The notes: a model not told the origin generated them from the letters alone. A DNA stretch of 64,000 nucleotides from Azospirillum sp. TSH64 (GCF_003116035.1 NZ_LGQW01000015.1:263017-327016); one strand, 5' to 3'; positions 7,671-16,526 are shown, numbered from the stretch's first letter. Made by a program: numbers and translations.

Positions 7671-8381
7671 ATGCTCGCCCTCGATGTCCGCGCCGACCTG
7701 AAGCCGCTGCAGTCGACGCTGACCGGGCTGGCCAAGGATCAGATCCCCTTCGCCACCGCGCGTGCCCTGACCGCGGTGGCGAAGAAGGTCCAGGCGGCTG
7801 AGAAGGAGGCCCTGACGGAGGTGTTCGACCGGCCGACCCTGTTCACCCAGCGCGCCGTCGGCGTCAAGGCGGCCCGGAAGGCGGACCTGACGGCCATCAT
7901 CTTCGTCAAGGACATCGCGGCGAAGTACCTGGAGCCCTTCGAGCTGGGCGGTCAGCACCATCTGCCGCCCAGCAAACGGGGCGGCACGCTGTTCAACCCG
8001 AAGAACGTTCAGCTCAACCAGTACGGCAATCTGCCCAAGGGCAAGCTCCGCCGGCTGGCGGCCCGGCCGGACACCTTCGTCGGCACCGTCGCCTTCAAGA
8101 GCGGCCAGAGCATCAGCGGCATCTGGCAGCGCCCCCCGCGGGATTACCGGCGGGCGGACCCGAAGGCCGGCTATCGGCGCGAGTACGGGACGAAGGGCCG
8201 GATCGGCAAGGTGGACGGCGTGAAGACCGGGCTGAAGCTGCTGGTTCGGTTCGGCGACGCGCTGCCCGTCCAGCAGCGCCTGGGCTACCGGGAGCGGGCC
8301 AAGGACGTAGTGCAGGCCTCCCTGCAGGCAGAGTTCAACAAGGCCATGGGCGAGGCCCTGGCCACAGCAACGAGGCGGTGA
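7671..8381 (+). CDS. Hypothetical phage morphogenesis-region protein, 236 aa
   Basis: Starts at the ATG at 7671 (MLALDVRADLKPLQ). A longer frame to 7494 overlaps the previous gene and reads the palindrome out of phase. The N-terminal part is helical (TGLAKDQIPFATARALTAVAKKVQAAEKEALTEVF) and precedes a basic, beta-rich centre (KDIAAKYLEPFELGG, LPPSKRGGTLFNP). The pattern resembles phage proteins of unknown role found next to terminase or minor tail genes. It ends in a TGATG overlap with the next gene. No catalytic motif recognised. Confidence 0.7.
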   Translation: MLALDVRADLKPLQSTLTGLAKDQIPFATARALTAVAKKVQAAEKEALTEVFDRPTLFTQRAVGVKAARKADLTAIIFVKDIAAKYLEPFELGGQHHLPPSKRGGTLFNPKNVQLNQYGNLPKGKLRRLAARPDTFVGTVAFKSGQSISGIWQRPPRDYRRADPKAGYRREYGTKGRIGKVDGVKTGLKLLVRFGDALPVQQRLGYRERAKDVVQASLQAEFNKAMGEALATATRR

Positions 8382-8791
8382 TGGCTGACTTGGAACTGAT
8401 CGACCGCATCATCCGGTTGGGCGAGGTGGCCACGGCCGCGCCCGACGACGTCCGCGCCCAGCTGGTGCTGACGCTGAAGTGGATCAACTGCCCGGTTCCG
8501 CTGACCGCCACGCTGGGCGCCAACACCGACGCCGCCCTTGCCTTGGCGAAGGCGATCCGGTTGGAGGAGGAGCTGGTGTGTCGGAGGGGGAGGCTCTGGG
8601 TGGAGGAGCCCACCCCCTACCAGGCAGCCTTTTGCCAAGCGGCCTTCGCTGCCGACCCGGCAATGCCTGTCACGGTCGAGCGGGGGGTGGACATGGAGGA
8701 GCTGCTGGAGGCCGTCCAGGCGCCATCCTCGGCCGCCCTGGGGGGCGAGGGGCCGGAGGGGGGTACCCCCCCCTCAATGGGTCCTTCCTAG
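8381..8791 (+). CDS. Hypothetical phage protein, 136 aa
   Basis: The ATG at 8381 overlaps the upstream TGA (TGATG). A GTG three bases earlier is also possible. The N-terminal 70 residues look helical and acidic (MADLELIDRIIRLGEVATAA, DAALALAKAIRLEEELVCRR), while the C-terminus is low-complexity (EGPEGGTPPSMGPS). No family recognised. It is the last gene before the terminase pair, separated by a 117-nt gap that contains two GTTACACG repeats. Confidence 0.55.
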   Translation: MADLELIDRIIRLGEVATAAPDDVRAQLVLTLKWINCPVPLTATLGANTDAALALAKAIRLEEELVCRRGRLWVEEPTPYQAAFCQAAFAADPAMPVTVERGVDMEELLEAVQAPSSAALGGEGPEGGTPPSMGPS

Positions 8792-8855
8792 GGGGATCGG
8801 CAAACGCGGGCATTGCGCACCGCGGGCTCTGCCACTCGTTGAGCAAAAAAAACGC

Positions 8856-8970
8856 GTTACACGGTCCGTTACACGCTCCCGGACGGAGGGAAAAGCGGAG
8901 CGAAACCAATGGCGTCACCGACGAAGCGTGTAACGGCCGCCAAGGCCGGCGTTACACCGCCGCGTTACAC
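8856..8970. repeat. GTTACAC repeat cluster, copy set 2
   Basis: GTTACACG is at 8856-8863 and 8868-8875 in front of the terminase small subunit. An inverted CGTGTAAC is at 8927-8934, and further direct copies of GTTACAC are at 8951-8957 and 8964-8970 inside its first codons. The same motif occurs three times at 5851-5967. A poly-A stretch (8846-8852) precedes the cluster. Confidence 0.6.
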
Positions 8971-9571
8971 GGCCGGTCCGACGGTCGGCAAGAAGGAGCT
9001 GGTCGAGGCGCTGGGCTGGACCCGGCCGAAGTTGGACCGGCGTCTGGAGTCCGACGCCGGCTTTCCGGTGGTCACCCGCGGCACAAAGGCCGGCGGGTGG
9101 GAGTTCGACCTCGCGGCGGTCCGGGCCTATCTGGATCCGGAGGCGGCGCCTCCTCCTCCGCCCCGGTCGGCACCACCCCGGCCGGCACCGCGCAGGCCGG
9201 CGCCACCTCCGCCGCCGGTGTTCGACCTGGAGGACGAAGAGGACCCGCCGGCGCCGCGGCGCCGACAGGGGTCGGCCCAGCATGCCGGCGAGGCCACGGC
9301 CAAGCAGCGCAAGGACGCCGCCCAGGCGGCGATGATCGAAGACAAGCTCCGCCTCAGCCGCTCCGAGCTGGTGGAGGCGGAGGAGATGCGCACGGTGCTG
9401 GCCACCATGCTGTCCCACCTGTCCAAGGGGATCGACGGCATCCCGGTCCTGATGATCAAGCGGCTGGGGCTGGACGAGGACGCGATGCCGGTGCTGCGCG
9501 AGATCGTTGACGATCTGCGCAGCCAGATGGTGCTCGATCTGCGGAAGGCGATGCGGGATGCAGGAACCTGA
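8909..9571 (+). CDS. Terminase small subunit (Nu1-like)
   Basis: Recognises the phage packaging site and loads the large subunit. The 220 residues start with a winged-HTH-like segment, GKKELVEALGWTRPKLDRRLE (30-50), as in Nu1-type small subunits that read cos DNA. A Pro-rich linker (about 78-115) follows, then a helical oligomerisation region (KLRLSRSELVEAEEMRTVLATM) and a C-terminal helix. It overlaps the large subunit start by 14 nt. The first codons contain three GTTACAC repeats, so the gene start may itself be part of a DNA recognition region. Confidence 0.8.
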   Translation: MASPTKRVTAAKAGVTPPRYTAGPTVGKKELVEALGWTRPKLDRRLESDAGFPVVTRGTKAGGWEFDLAAVRAYLDPEAAPPPPPRSAPPRPAPRRPAPPPPPVFDLEDEEDPPAPRRRQGSAQHAGEATAKQRKDAAQAAMIEDKLRLSRSELVEAEEMRTVLATMLSHLSKGIDGIPVLMIKRLGLDEDAMPVLREIVDDLRSQMVLDLRKAMRDAGT

Positions 9572-11663
9572 ATTTGCATCGGGGTGGCTGCTGGCCGAGG
9601 AGGCCCTGGCCGCCCTGCTGCCTCCGGAGCGCCGGACGGTGGCCGAGTTCGCGGAGATGAAACGCGTGCTGGCCAACGAGGGCGGCGGCTACGTCGGCAA
9701 GTGGCGCAACGACCAGGTGCCCTACGTGGTCGAGCCGATGGAGTGCCTGACCTCGCTGGATCACCTGACCGTCGCCGTCATCGGCCCGGGCCAGTCGGCG
9801 AAGACCACGATCGCGGAGAACTGGCTGCTGCACGCCGTCGCGTCGGATCCGGCCAACCTGCTCTGGTACATGCAGACCGACCAGGCGGTGGAGGCCTACG
9901 TCAAGTCGCGCATCAATCCGATGATCGAGGCGCATGAGGATATGGAATCCCGCCTCGGCACCCGGTCGGTGGACGACAGCCTGCACTTCAAGAATTTCCG
10001 CACCATGCGGGCGGAGTTCCTGCCGGCGACGAAGCGCAACCTGATCAACAAGTCGGCGCCGCGCATCGTCGCCGACGAGATCGACGCCTATGGGGAGATG
10101 GGCGACGTCAAGGCACTCTTCGACGTCCGGCGCCAGACCTTTGGCCGGCAGTCGATGATCCTGGCCGTGAGCCACCCCGACAAGGCGAAGGGCATGAACC
10201 CCGCCCGCGATTGGACCGCGGGGATCATGGCCATGTACGCCGACAGCGACCGGCGGGTCTGGTACTGGCGATGCCCGCACTGCGGCGCCTTCTCGTCGCC
10301 GGCGCCGATCGCCGCCCGCGTGATGGTGCTGGACTATCCGGAGGAGGGCACGCTGGACGAGGTGGAGGCCAATGCCCGGCTGCTGTGTCCGGTGAACCAG
10401 TGCCGCATCGAGGACGGCGAGCGCCGCGGCATGCTGGCCACCGGCCGCTGGATCGGCGACGGCCAGACCATCGCGGAGGACGGCACCGTCACCGGCGAGC
10501 GGGTGCGCCGCGCCACCGCCGGCTTTTGGATCACCGGCACGATGTCTCCCTTCGTGCTGGGCGGCATCGGCGCCCTGGCCCGGGCCAAAGCGAAGGCCGA
10601 ACGGGAAATGGAGATGACCGGCGAGGACGAGACGCTGCGCCAGGTCATCGTGAAGCAGTTCGGCATTCCCTATTCCCCGCCCCGCACGGTCGGGCTGCTG
10701 CTGGGGACCGACATCGCGGAACGGGCATCCGTCCAGCTGCACCTCGGCTCGGTTCCCGAAGGGGTGCGCTTCATCACCGCCTTCTGGGATGTCCAGATCG
10801 CGCATTTCGACGTGCTGTTCCGCGGTTGGGGGGTGAAGGGCGAAAGCTGGGTGATCGACCGCTTCCGGGTGGCCGGCGATCCGGCGACCAGCCCGGAGGA
10901 TTGGGACCAGCTGGTGGAGAAGGTGCTGCTGAAGACCTATCCGCTGGCCGACGGCTCCGGCCGGCATATGGGCCTGCGCGCCGCCGGCTTCGACTCCGGT
11001 GGCCAGCCCGGCGTCAGCCAGCAGGCCTACGATGCCTGGACCCGCTGGCGGAAGCGTCAGCTGATCAAGCTTCACGGCAAGATCGGCGGCCGGGACGTCT
11101 ACAACGTGATCCCGACCAAAGGCGCTTCCGGCCTGATGGCGCCGCGGTTGAGCGTGACCTATCCGGATACCTCGGCCCAGGCCGGGAAGAAGTTCGGCTC
11201 CAACGGCACCGTGCCGGTCGGCGTCTTCAACCCGAACAGCTTCAAGGATGACCTCAACGGTCAGCTGCAGAAGGCGGAGGACGGCCCCTGGGCGATCCAT
11301 TTCCCGGCCGCCCTGCGGGCCAAGGCGCCGCCGCACCCGTGGTTCGAGCAGCTGGTGGCCGAGCACCGGCTACCCAACGGCCGCTGGGAGAAGACCAGCG
11401 CCTCGGTCCGCAACGAGGCCCTGGACACCATGGTCGGCAACCACGTCGTGGCCCACCTCCACGGCATCAACCGCATCAACTGGGACAGGCCGCCCGCGTG
11501 GGCGGCGCCGTGGGATGAAAACTCGATGGTCACGTCGTCGGAAGAGGTGAAGGCGGCGGAGGCCGCCGCGGTGATTTCGACCCTGGCCACCGTCATTTCC
11601 GCCGTCACCGGCACTCCGCAACCGACGCCGCCCCGGCGCAGCCTGTCCAGCCGCCTCGCCTGA
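9558..11663 (+). CDS. Terminase large subunit, GpA family
   Basis: ATP-driven packaging motor and nuclease that cuts concatemers and pumps DNA into the prohead. The start chosen is the ATG at 9558 (MQEPEF), giving 701 residues (lambda gpA has 641). Walker A-like GPGQSAKTT is at 76-84 and the Walker B region includes RIVADEIDAYG. A CPHCG / CPVNQC cysteine pair region in the middle and an acidic nuclease half (FDSGGQPGVS, NEALDTMVGNHVV) fit the lambda A/COG5525 family. It begins inside the small-subunit gene and is followed by gpW, the lambda head order. Confidence 0.93.
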   Translation: MQEPEFASGWLLAEEALAALLPPERRTVAEFAEMKRVLANEGGGYVGKWRNDQVPYVVEPMECLTSLDHLTVAVIGPGQSAKTTIAENWLLHAVASDPANLLWYMQTDQAVEAYVKSRINPMIEAHEDMESRLGTRSVDDSLHFKNFRTMRAEFLPATKRNLINKSAPRIVADEIDAYGEMGDVKALFDVRRQTFGRQSMILAVSHPDKAKGMNPARDWTAGIMAMYADSDRRVWYWRCPHCGAFSSPAPIAARVMVLDYPEEGTLDEVEANARLLCPVNQCRIEDGERRGMLATGRWIGDGQTIAEDGTVTGERVRRATAGFWITGTMSPFVLGGIGALARAKAKAEREMEMTGEDETLRQVIVKQFGIPYSPPRTVGLLLGTDIAERASVQLHLGSVPEGVRFITAFWDVQIAHFDVLFRGWGVKGESWVIDRFRVAGDPATSPEDWDQLVEKVLLKTYPLADGSGRHMGLRAAGFDSGGQPGVSQQAYDAWTRWRKRQLIKLHGKIGGRDVYNVIPTKGASGLMAPRLSVTYPDTSAQAGKKFGSNGTVPVGVFNPNSFKDDLNGQLQKAEDGPWAIHFPAALRAKAPPHPWFEQLVAEHRLPNGRWEKTSASVRNEALDTMVGNHVVAHLHGINRINWDRPPAWAAPWDENSMVTSSEEVKAAEAAAVISTLATVISAVTGTPQPTPPRRSLSSRLA

Positions 11664-11673
11664 AGGAATCACC

Positions 11674-11934
11674 ATGACCGACATGACCAGCGGCATCCTG
11701 GCCGGGATGACGGAAGGCGAGCTGCGTGCCGCACTCGTCACCGCGCAGAAGGCGCTGATCGACGTTCAGACCGGTGGCAAGCCGGTGTCCGTCGCCTACA
11801 CCCAGGGCAACGGCTCCCGCTCCATCACCTATGCGCCGACCGACGCCACCAAGCTGACGGGGCTGATCCAGACCATCCAGCGCCAGCTCGGCATCGGCTC
11901 CACCCGCCGCGCCGTCGGCTTCCTGTTCCGGTAG
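11674..11934 (+). CDS. gpW-like head-tail joining protein
   Basis: 86 residues, close to lambda gpW (68). It plugs the filled head below the portal so that a tail can attach. The pattern is characteristic: a first helix (MTEGELRAALVTAQKALIDVQTG), a beta hairpin with VSVAYTQGNGSRSITYAPTD, and a second helix (ATKLTGLIQTIQRQLG). It sits between terminase and portal exactly as W does between A and B in lambda. Confidence 0.88.
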   Translation: MTDMTSGILAGMTEGELRAALVTAQKALIDVQTGGKPVSVAYTQGNGSRSITYAPTDATKLTGLIQTIQRQLGIGSTRRAVGFLFR

Positions 11935-11940
11935 GGCACC

Positions 11941-13590
11941 ATGAACGCAATCGTCCTCTACGGGCCGGACGGCGTCACCCCGCTGCCGGCATCGCCCCGC
12001 CGCGCCTCGATGCTGGCCGGCGGCGGCTCCACCCCCTACGATGCGGCCGACACCCAGGGCCAGCATCTGGCGGCGTGGCAGCCCTATCTCGGCTCGGCCG
12101 ACAGCGACCTCACCCCGTACCGCGACCGCATCGTCAGCCGTGTGCGCGACCTGGTGCGCAACGACGGCTGGGCATCGGGCGCCGTCACCCGCATCCTGGA
12201 CAACGCCGTCGGCGCCAGCTTCCGGCCGATCGCCAAGCCCGATTACCGGGCGCTCGCCCTGATGACCGGCAACAGCGGATTCGACGCACGCTGGGCGGAC
12301 GAGTTCGGACGCGCGGTGGAGGCGGGCTGGCGCCTGTGGGCCGACGATCCCGGCCGCTACTGCGATGCCCAGCGGCAACGCACCATGTCGCAGATCTTCC
12401 GGATCGCCTTCCGGCACAAGCTGGTCGACGGCGACGCCCTGGCCGCGTTGCCCTGGATGCCGGAGCGGGTGGGGCGGGGCCGGGCGAAATACTGCACCGT
12501 GGTGCAGCTGATCGATCCCGACCGGCTGTCCAACCCGCAGATGCAGTTCGACCAGCGCCACATGCGCGGCGGCGTCGAGATCGACCGGCATGGGGCGGCG
12601 CTCGCCTACCACATCCGCAAGGCCCACCAGAACGACTGGTATGCCGGCGGCGACAGCGTCACCTGGGACCGCATCCCGCGCGAAACCGCCTGGGGCCGGC
12701 CGCTGATCGTCCACGACTTCGATGCCGATCGCGGCGAACAGCACCGCGGCGGCGCCGGCGTGCTGACCCCGGTGCTGCAGCGGCTGAAGATGCTGATCAA
12801 GTACGACGGCACCGAGCTGGACGCGGCGATCGTCAACGCGATCTTCGGCGCCTACATCACCAGCCCGCACGATCCGGCGGTGGTACAGGATGCACTCGGC
12901 ACCGGCGACGGTGTCGGGGCCTACCAGGATGCGCGTGCCGACTACCACAATGAACGGCGCACCATGCTGGGCGGGGTGCGGATGCCCATCCTGTTCCCCG
13001 GCGAGTCCATCAACACGGTGGCGGCCGCCCGGCCGACCAGCAACTTCGCCGCCTTCGAGGGGGCGGTGCTGCGCAACGCGGCCGCCGGCATCGGCATCAG
13101 CGCGCAGCAGCTCTCCAACGACTGGTCGGACGTCAACTATTCCAGCGCCCGCGCCGCGCTGCTGGAGGCGTGGAAGACGCTGACCCGCCGGCGTGCCGAC
13201 TTCGCCACCGGCTTCGCCTCGCCGGTCTACGCATCGTGGCTCGAGGAGGCGATGGAGGTCGACAGCCTGCCGATGCCGTCGGGCGTGGTGCCGGAGTTCA
13301 TCGACGCCCGCGGCGCCTATGCCCGCTGCCGCTGGATGGGGCCGGGCCGGGGCTGGATCGACCCGGTGGCCGAGAAACAGGGGGCGGTCCTGGGCATGGA
13401 CGCCGCGCTGTCCACTCTGGAGGAGGAGTGCGCGGAGAACACCGGCCAGGATTGGGAGGAGGTGCTCGACCAGCGCGCCCGCGAAATCCAGGCCTTCAAG
13501 GACCGTGGCATGGACCCGCCCAGCTGGGCGGCCATGAACATCCCCGCCAACCAGGCGGCGGCGCCGCCGAAGAAACCGGATGCACAATGA
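11941..13590 (+). CDS. Portal protein, lambda (GpB) family
   Basis: Forms the dodecameric DNA gate at one head vertex and nucleates capsid assembly. Of 549 residues (lambda B has 533), recognised parts include LTPYRDRIVSRVRDLVRNDGWASGAV near the N-terminus, GVEIDRHGAALAYHI in the centre, and the conserved ISAQQLSNDWSDVNYSSARAALLEAW portal signature in the C-terminal third. It overlaps the protease gene by ATGA. The C-terminus is a low-complexity Pro/Ala/Lys tail. Confidence 0.93.
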   Translation: MNAIVLYGPDGVTPLPASPRRASMLAGGGSTPYDAADTQGQHLAAWQPYLGSADSDLTPYRDRIVSRVRDLVRNDGWASGAVTRILDNAVGASFRPIAKPDYRALALMTGNSGFDARWADEFGRAVEAGWRLWADDPGRYCDAQRQRTMSQIFRIAFRHKLVDGDALAALPWMPERVGRGRAKYCTVVQLIDPDRLSNPQMQFDQRHMRGGVEIDRHGAALAYHIRKAHQNDWYAGGDSVTWDRIPRETAWGRPLIVHDFDADRGEQHRGGAGVLTPVLQRLKMLIKYDGTELDAAIVNAIFGAYITSPHDPAVVQDALGTGDGVGAYQDARADYHNERRTMLGGVRMPILFPGESINTVAAARPTSNFAAFEGAVLRNAAAGIGISAQQLSNDWSDVNYSSARAALLEAWKTLTRRRADFATGFASPVYASWLEEAMEVDSLPMPSGVVPEFIDARGAYARCRWMGPGRGWIDPVAEKQGAVLGMDAALSTLEEECAENTGQDWEEVLDQRAREIQAFKDRGMDPPSWAAMNIPANQAAAPPKKPDAQ

Positions 13591-14408
13591 GCCAGATTTT
13601 CGAGATTGCTCGCCGGCTATCGAACCGTCCGCTGGCGCTGGTGCAGCAGGAAGCCGACCTGCTGGCGGCTGCTTTGCGTGGTGATGCACCGGCACCGCAG
13701 GCTTTTGGCTATGGGAGGGGAGCTGAGCGCGAGCGGCAGTATGGCTTGATCGATGGGGTGGCGATCATTCCAATCCGGGGTGTCCTGTTCCAGGGCGGCT
13801 GGGGTTGCTACTGGGCAACCGGCTATGACTGGATCCGGCGGGGCTTCCTGGCAGCTGTGGCCGATCCGGAGGTCCGCGCCATCGTGCTGGACGTCAACTC
13901 GCCGGGCGGTGAGGTTGCCGGCTGCTTCGATCTGGCGGACACGATCTATGAGGCGCGCGGCGCCAAGCCGATTGCGGCCATTCTGTCGGAAAATGCCTAT
14001 TCGGCGGCGTATGCCTTGGCATCCTCCGCCGACCCAGGCCGCATCTACGTCCCCCGCACCGGTGGGACCGGCTCCATCGGTGTGATCTGGATGCATGTCG
14101 ATTGGTCGGCCGCTCTGGCCGAGTTCGGCATCAAGGTGACCTTCATCACCTATGGTGCGTGCAAGGCCGACGGGCATCCCGAGATCCCACTGTCAAAAGA
14201 GGCTCGGATGCGTTTCCAGGCCGACGTGGACATGATGGGCGACCTGTTCGTTGAGACAGTCGCCCGCAACAGAGGACTCCCGGCCGCCAAGGTCCGGGAT
14301 ACCCAAGCCGCGACCTTCCTCGGGCAGCAGGGTGTCGCCCTGGGCCTTGCGGATGCGGTGATGGCGCCTGACGCCGCCTTCCTGGCCCTGCTCGAAGAGT
14401 TGGGCTGA
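13587..14408 (+). CDS. S49 family head maturation protease (SppA-like)
   Basis: Prohead protease in the lambda gpC position, expected to process portal, scaffold and capsid components during head maturation. The 273 residues start in an ATGA overlap with the portal stop. NSPGG at 104-108, nucleophile Ser139 in NAYSAAY, and Lys193 in GACKADGHP form the Ser-Lys dyad layout of S49 peptidases. Unlike lambda C, it has no fused scaffold domain at its C-terminus. The separate acidic/basic gene downstream probably supplies that function. Confidence 0.9.
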   Translation: MSQIFEIARRLSNRPLALVQQEADLLAAALRGDAPAPQAFGYGRGAERERQYGLIDGVAIIPIRGVLFQGGWGCYWATGYDWIRRGFLAAVADPEVRAIVLDVNSPGGEVAGCFDLADTIYEARGAKPIAAILSENAYSAAYALASSADPGRIYVPRTGGTGSIGVIWMHVDWSAALAEFGIKVTFITYGACKADGHPEIPLSKEARMRFQADVDMMGDLFVETVARNRGLPAAKVRDTQAATFLGQQGVALGLADAVMAPDAAFLALLEELG

Positions 14409-14435
14409 ACCCAAGTCACACACCGGAGACCGATC

Positions 14436-15038
14436 ATGAAGCACTCGCCTTTTGCGGGCGCGAAGGGGGCGTTTGCCCATCTGCTGGGGCTTCGCCCCTC
14501 GGGCAAGCGCGCTGAGGACGAGAACCGCAAGGAGGAAAAGTCCAAGCGGGCCGAGAACGAGGAAAAGGACGAGGAAACGGCTGAAGACGACGAGGACGAG
14601 GAAAAGGCCGAGGAGGGCGACGACGACGCCAAGGCTGAGGACTTGGACGATGACGACGCCGATGCCGACACGGAAAAGGAGGAGGCCAAGAAGGCCAAGG
14701 CGAAGGGAAAGACCTACGCCGCCGGCCGTGCTGCCGAGCGCAAGCGCTGCACCGCCATCTTCGCCAGCCCGCACGCCGCCGGCATGCCGCACGTCGCCGC
14801 CAATCTGGCTTTCACCACCGACCTGAGCGCGCAGCAGGCCATTACCGTGATGGCCGGCGTCGCCGTCACCGGCCAGCCCCAGGGCAAGCGCGGCCTGGGC
14901 GAGCGCATGGCCAATGTGCCCAGCCCGGCCGTCGGTCCCGACGGCGGCGCCGGCCCGGAGAAGGGCAGCGCCGCCGAAACCGTCGCCCGCATGACCGCCG
15001 CCTATGACCGCGCCACGGGCGGCGCGGCCAAGAAGTAA
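14436..15038 (+). CDS. Scaffold-like highly charged phage protein
   Basis: 200 residues between the protease and head decoration genes, the place where lambda has its scaffold (Nu3). Residues about 24-95 are an almost uninterrupted run of Glu, Asp and Lys, predicted to be a long helix or disordered. A more ordered segment (AAGRAAERKRCTAIFASPHAAGMPHVAANLAFTTDLSAQQAI, about 95-140) follows, then a low-complexity end. Composition and position fit an internal scaffold, although no sequence family was recognised with certainty. Confidence 0.65.
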   Translation: MKHSPFAGAKGAFAHLLGLRPSGKRAEDENRKEEKSKRAENEEKDEETAEDDEDEEKAEEGDDDAKAEDLDDDDADADTEKEEAKKAKAKGKTYAAGRAAERKRCTAIFASPHAAGMPHVAANLAFTTDLSAQQAITVMAGVAVTGQPQGKRGLGERMANVPSPAVGPDGGAGPEKGSAAETVARMTAAYDRATGGAAKK

Positions 15039-15049
15039 GGAGCGCCCCC

Positions 15050-15454
15050 ATGGCAACCTTCTCCAGCTCGCCCTTCCAGCCGGGCATGGCCACCAGCGAG
15101 TTCGTGCCGGACCAGCTGATCGCCGGCCGCTTCCAGCTGGTGACCGACACCGTCACCGTCGCCGCCGGCCAGGTGCTGGCCCGCGGCGCCGTGCTCGGCA
15201 GGATCACCGCCGGCGGCAAGTTCACCCTCAGCACCGCGGCCGCCAACGACGGCAGCCAGGTGCCGTCCGTCATCCTGGCCGACGCCGTCGACGCCGGCGG
15301 CGGCGACAAGCCGGCCGGCGTCTACCTCACCGGCGAGTTCAACGCCGCCAGGCTGATCCTGGGTGCCGGCCACACGGTCGCCAGCATCAAGGATGTGCTG
15401 CGCGACGCCGGCATCTTCCTCAAGACGGCGGTTTCGGCCGCCGACCCGTCCTGA
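15050..15454 (+). CDS. Head decoration protein (gpD-like)
   Basis: Stabilises the expanded capsid by trimer binding at local threefold axes. 134 residues (lambda gpD has 110). The motif order of the HDPD family is clear: SEFVPDQLIAGRFQLVTDTVTVAAGQVLARGAVLG, a Gly-rich beta region, then YLTGEFNAARLILGAG. It is placed immediately before the major capsid gene as in lambda (D then E). The ATG follows a GGAGCG ribosome-binding site. Confidence 0.88.
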   Translation: MATFSSSPFQPGMATSEFVPDQLIAGRFQLVTDTVTVAAGQVLARGAVLGRITAGGKFTLSTAAANDGSQVPSVILADAVDAGGGDKPAGVYLTGEFNAARLILGAGHTVASIKDVLRDAGIFLKTAVSAADPS

Positions 15455-15468
15455 TCGGAGGCATTTCC

Positions 15469-16206
15469 ATGGACATCTACAGCACCGCCGCGCTGGTCGG
15501 GGTGGTCCCGAACCTGAAGCTCTCGCAGAACTGGCTGTTGGACAGCTTCTTCCCGAACATCGTGGAGTCCGACAAGGAAACGGTGGCCATCGACGTCGAT
15601 GTCGGCCTCCGCCGCATGGCGCCGTTCGTCTCGCCGCTGGTCGCCGGCAAGCTGGTCGAAAGCCGCCGGATGCAGACCAACGAGTTCAAGCCGGCCTACA
15701 TCAAGGACAAGCGCGCCCCCGACCTGCGCAAGCCGGTCCGGCGCCAGATCGGCGAGCGCGTCGGCGGAGAAATGAGCGCCGGCGAGCGCGAGATGATCAA
15801 TCTCCAGCTGGAGATGGCCGACCAGATCGACATCCTGAACCGCCGGCTGGAATGGATGGCATCGTCGGCGCTGTGCACCGGCACCGTCACCATCAAGGGC
15901 GACGGCTTCCCCACCACGCTGATCGATTTCCAGCGCGATCCGGCCCTGACCATCGCCCTGTCGGGCGGCGCCCGCTGGACGCCGGTCAACATCGCGGCCG
16001 AAACGGCATCGCCGACCACCGACCTGGACAATTGGGCCACCCTGGTCCTGAAGAAGTCGGGTGCTGTGGTCACCGACGTCGTCTTCACCACCAAGAGCTG
16101 GCAGGCCTTCACCAAGGACCCGGTGCTGAAGCAGGCCAACTGGTATCCCGGCCAGCCAAGGCGGATCTCTCCACTCTGCGCCGCCAGATCAAGGTGGCGG
16201 TGCTGA
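15469..16206 (+). CDS. Major capsid protein (gpE family), 3'-truncated
   Basis: Main shell subunit. The ATG at 15469 follows GGAGGC. Residues 1 to about 225 match the lambda gpE type (IYSTAALVGVV, FFPNIVESDKETVAIDVDVG, FKPAYIKDKRAPD, VFTTKSWQAFTKDPVLKQ). The frame then runs through about 20 atypical residues (PRRISPLCAARSRWRC) and stops at 245, whereas lambda E has 341. The missing C-terminal third normally contains conserved segments that form the capsid lattice. Downstream sequence in another frame belongs to a different gene. This indicates an internal deletion rather than a point frameshift, and the product is probably non-functional. Confidence 0.85.
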   Translation: MDIYSTAALVGVVPNLKLSQNWLLDSFFPNIVESDKETVAIDVDVGLRRMAPFVSPLVAGKLVESRRMQTNEFKPAYIKDKRAPDLRKPVRRQIGERVGGEMSAGEREMINLQLEMADQIDILNRRLEWMASSALCTGTVTIKGDGFPTTLIDFQRDPALTIALSGGARWTPVNIAAETASPTTDLDNWATLVLKKSGAVVTDVVFTTKSWQAFTKDPVLKQANWYPGQPRRISPLCAARSRWRC

Positions 16207-16514
16207 CCGACTGGGCGATCATCACCAGCATCGAGCAGGTGGCGGCGATCCGCACCGAGACCAGCGTCACGGCCGATACCAAGAAGCATGTCGGCGAGCT
16301 GCGCATGCAGTTCGCCTTCCGCTACCCCGAAGACTTCGAGATGGCCGTGACGGACGAGCTGCAGGGCGTCGACGTCCATGTCGACACCATCGGCCCCTTC
16401 GACGCCACCGGCACCTATCCCGATCCGCCGTTCCCCGATGCCGTCCCGCCGGCGCCACGCACCTCCGGTCCGGATGGGCGCGACGAGGGCCGGCTGTCCA
16501 TCGACTTTCCATAG
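16155..16514 (+). pseudogene. 5'-truncated tail terminator / tail completion protein fragment
   Basis: In the frame starting at 16155, about 119 codons run to the stop at 16512-16514. ETSVTADTKKHVGELRMQFAFRYP followed by DELQGVDVHVDTIGPF and a final PDGRDEGRLSIDFP resembles the C-terminal half of tail terminator (gp37-like) proteins that cap the tube. No start codon or ribosome-binding site precedes it, and the reading frame enters directly from the capsid gene in a different phase. It is best read as the surviving 3' part after the deletion that also removed the end of the capsid gene. The family assignment is tentative. Confidence 0.55.
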
Positions 16515-16526
16515 GAGTTCACGCCC

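Noticed and set aside
11605..13695. Long minus-strand frame across the portal gene
   Set aside because: A shadow of the portal/protease genes. The sequence is Arg/Ala/Pro-rich without recognisable domains.
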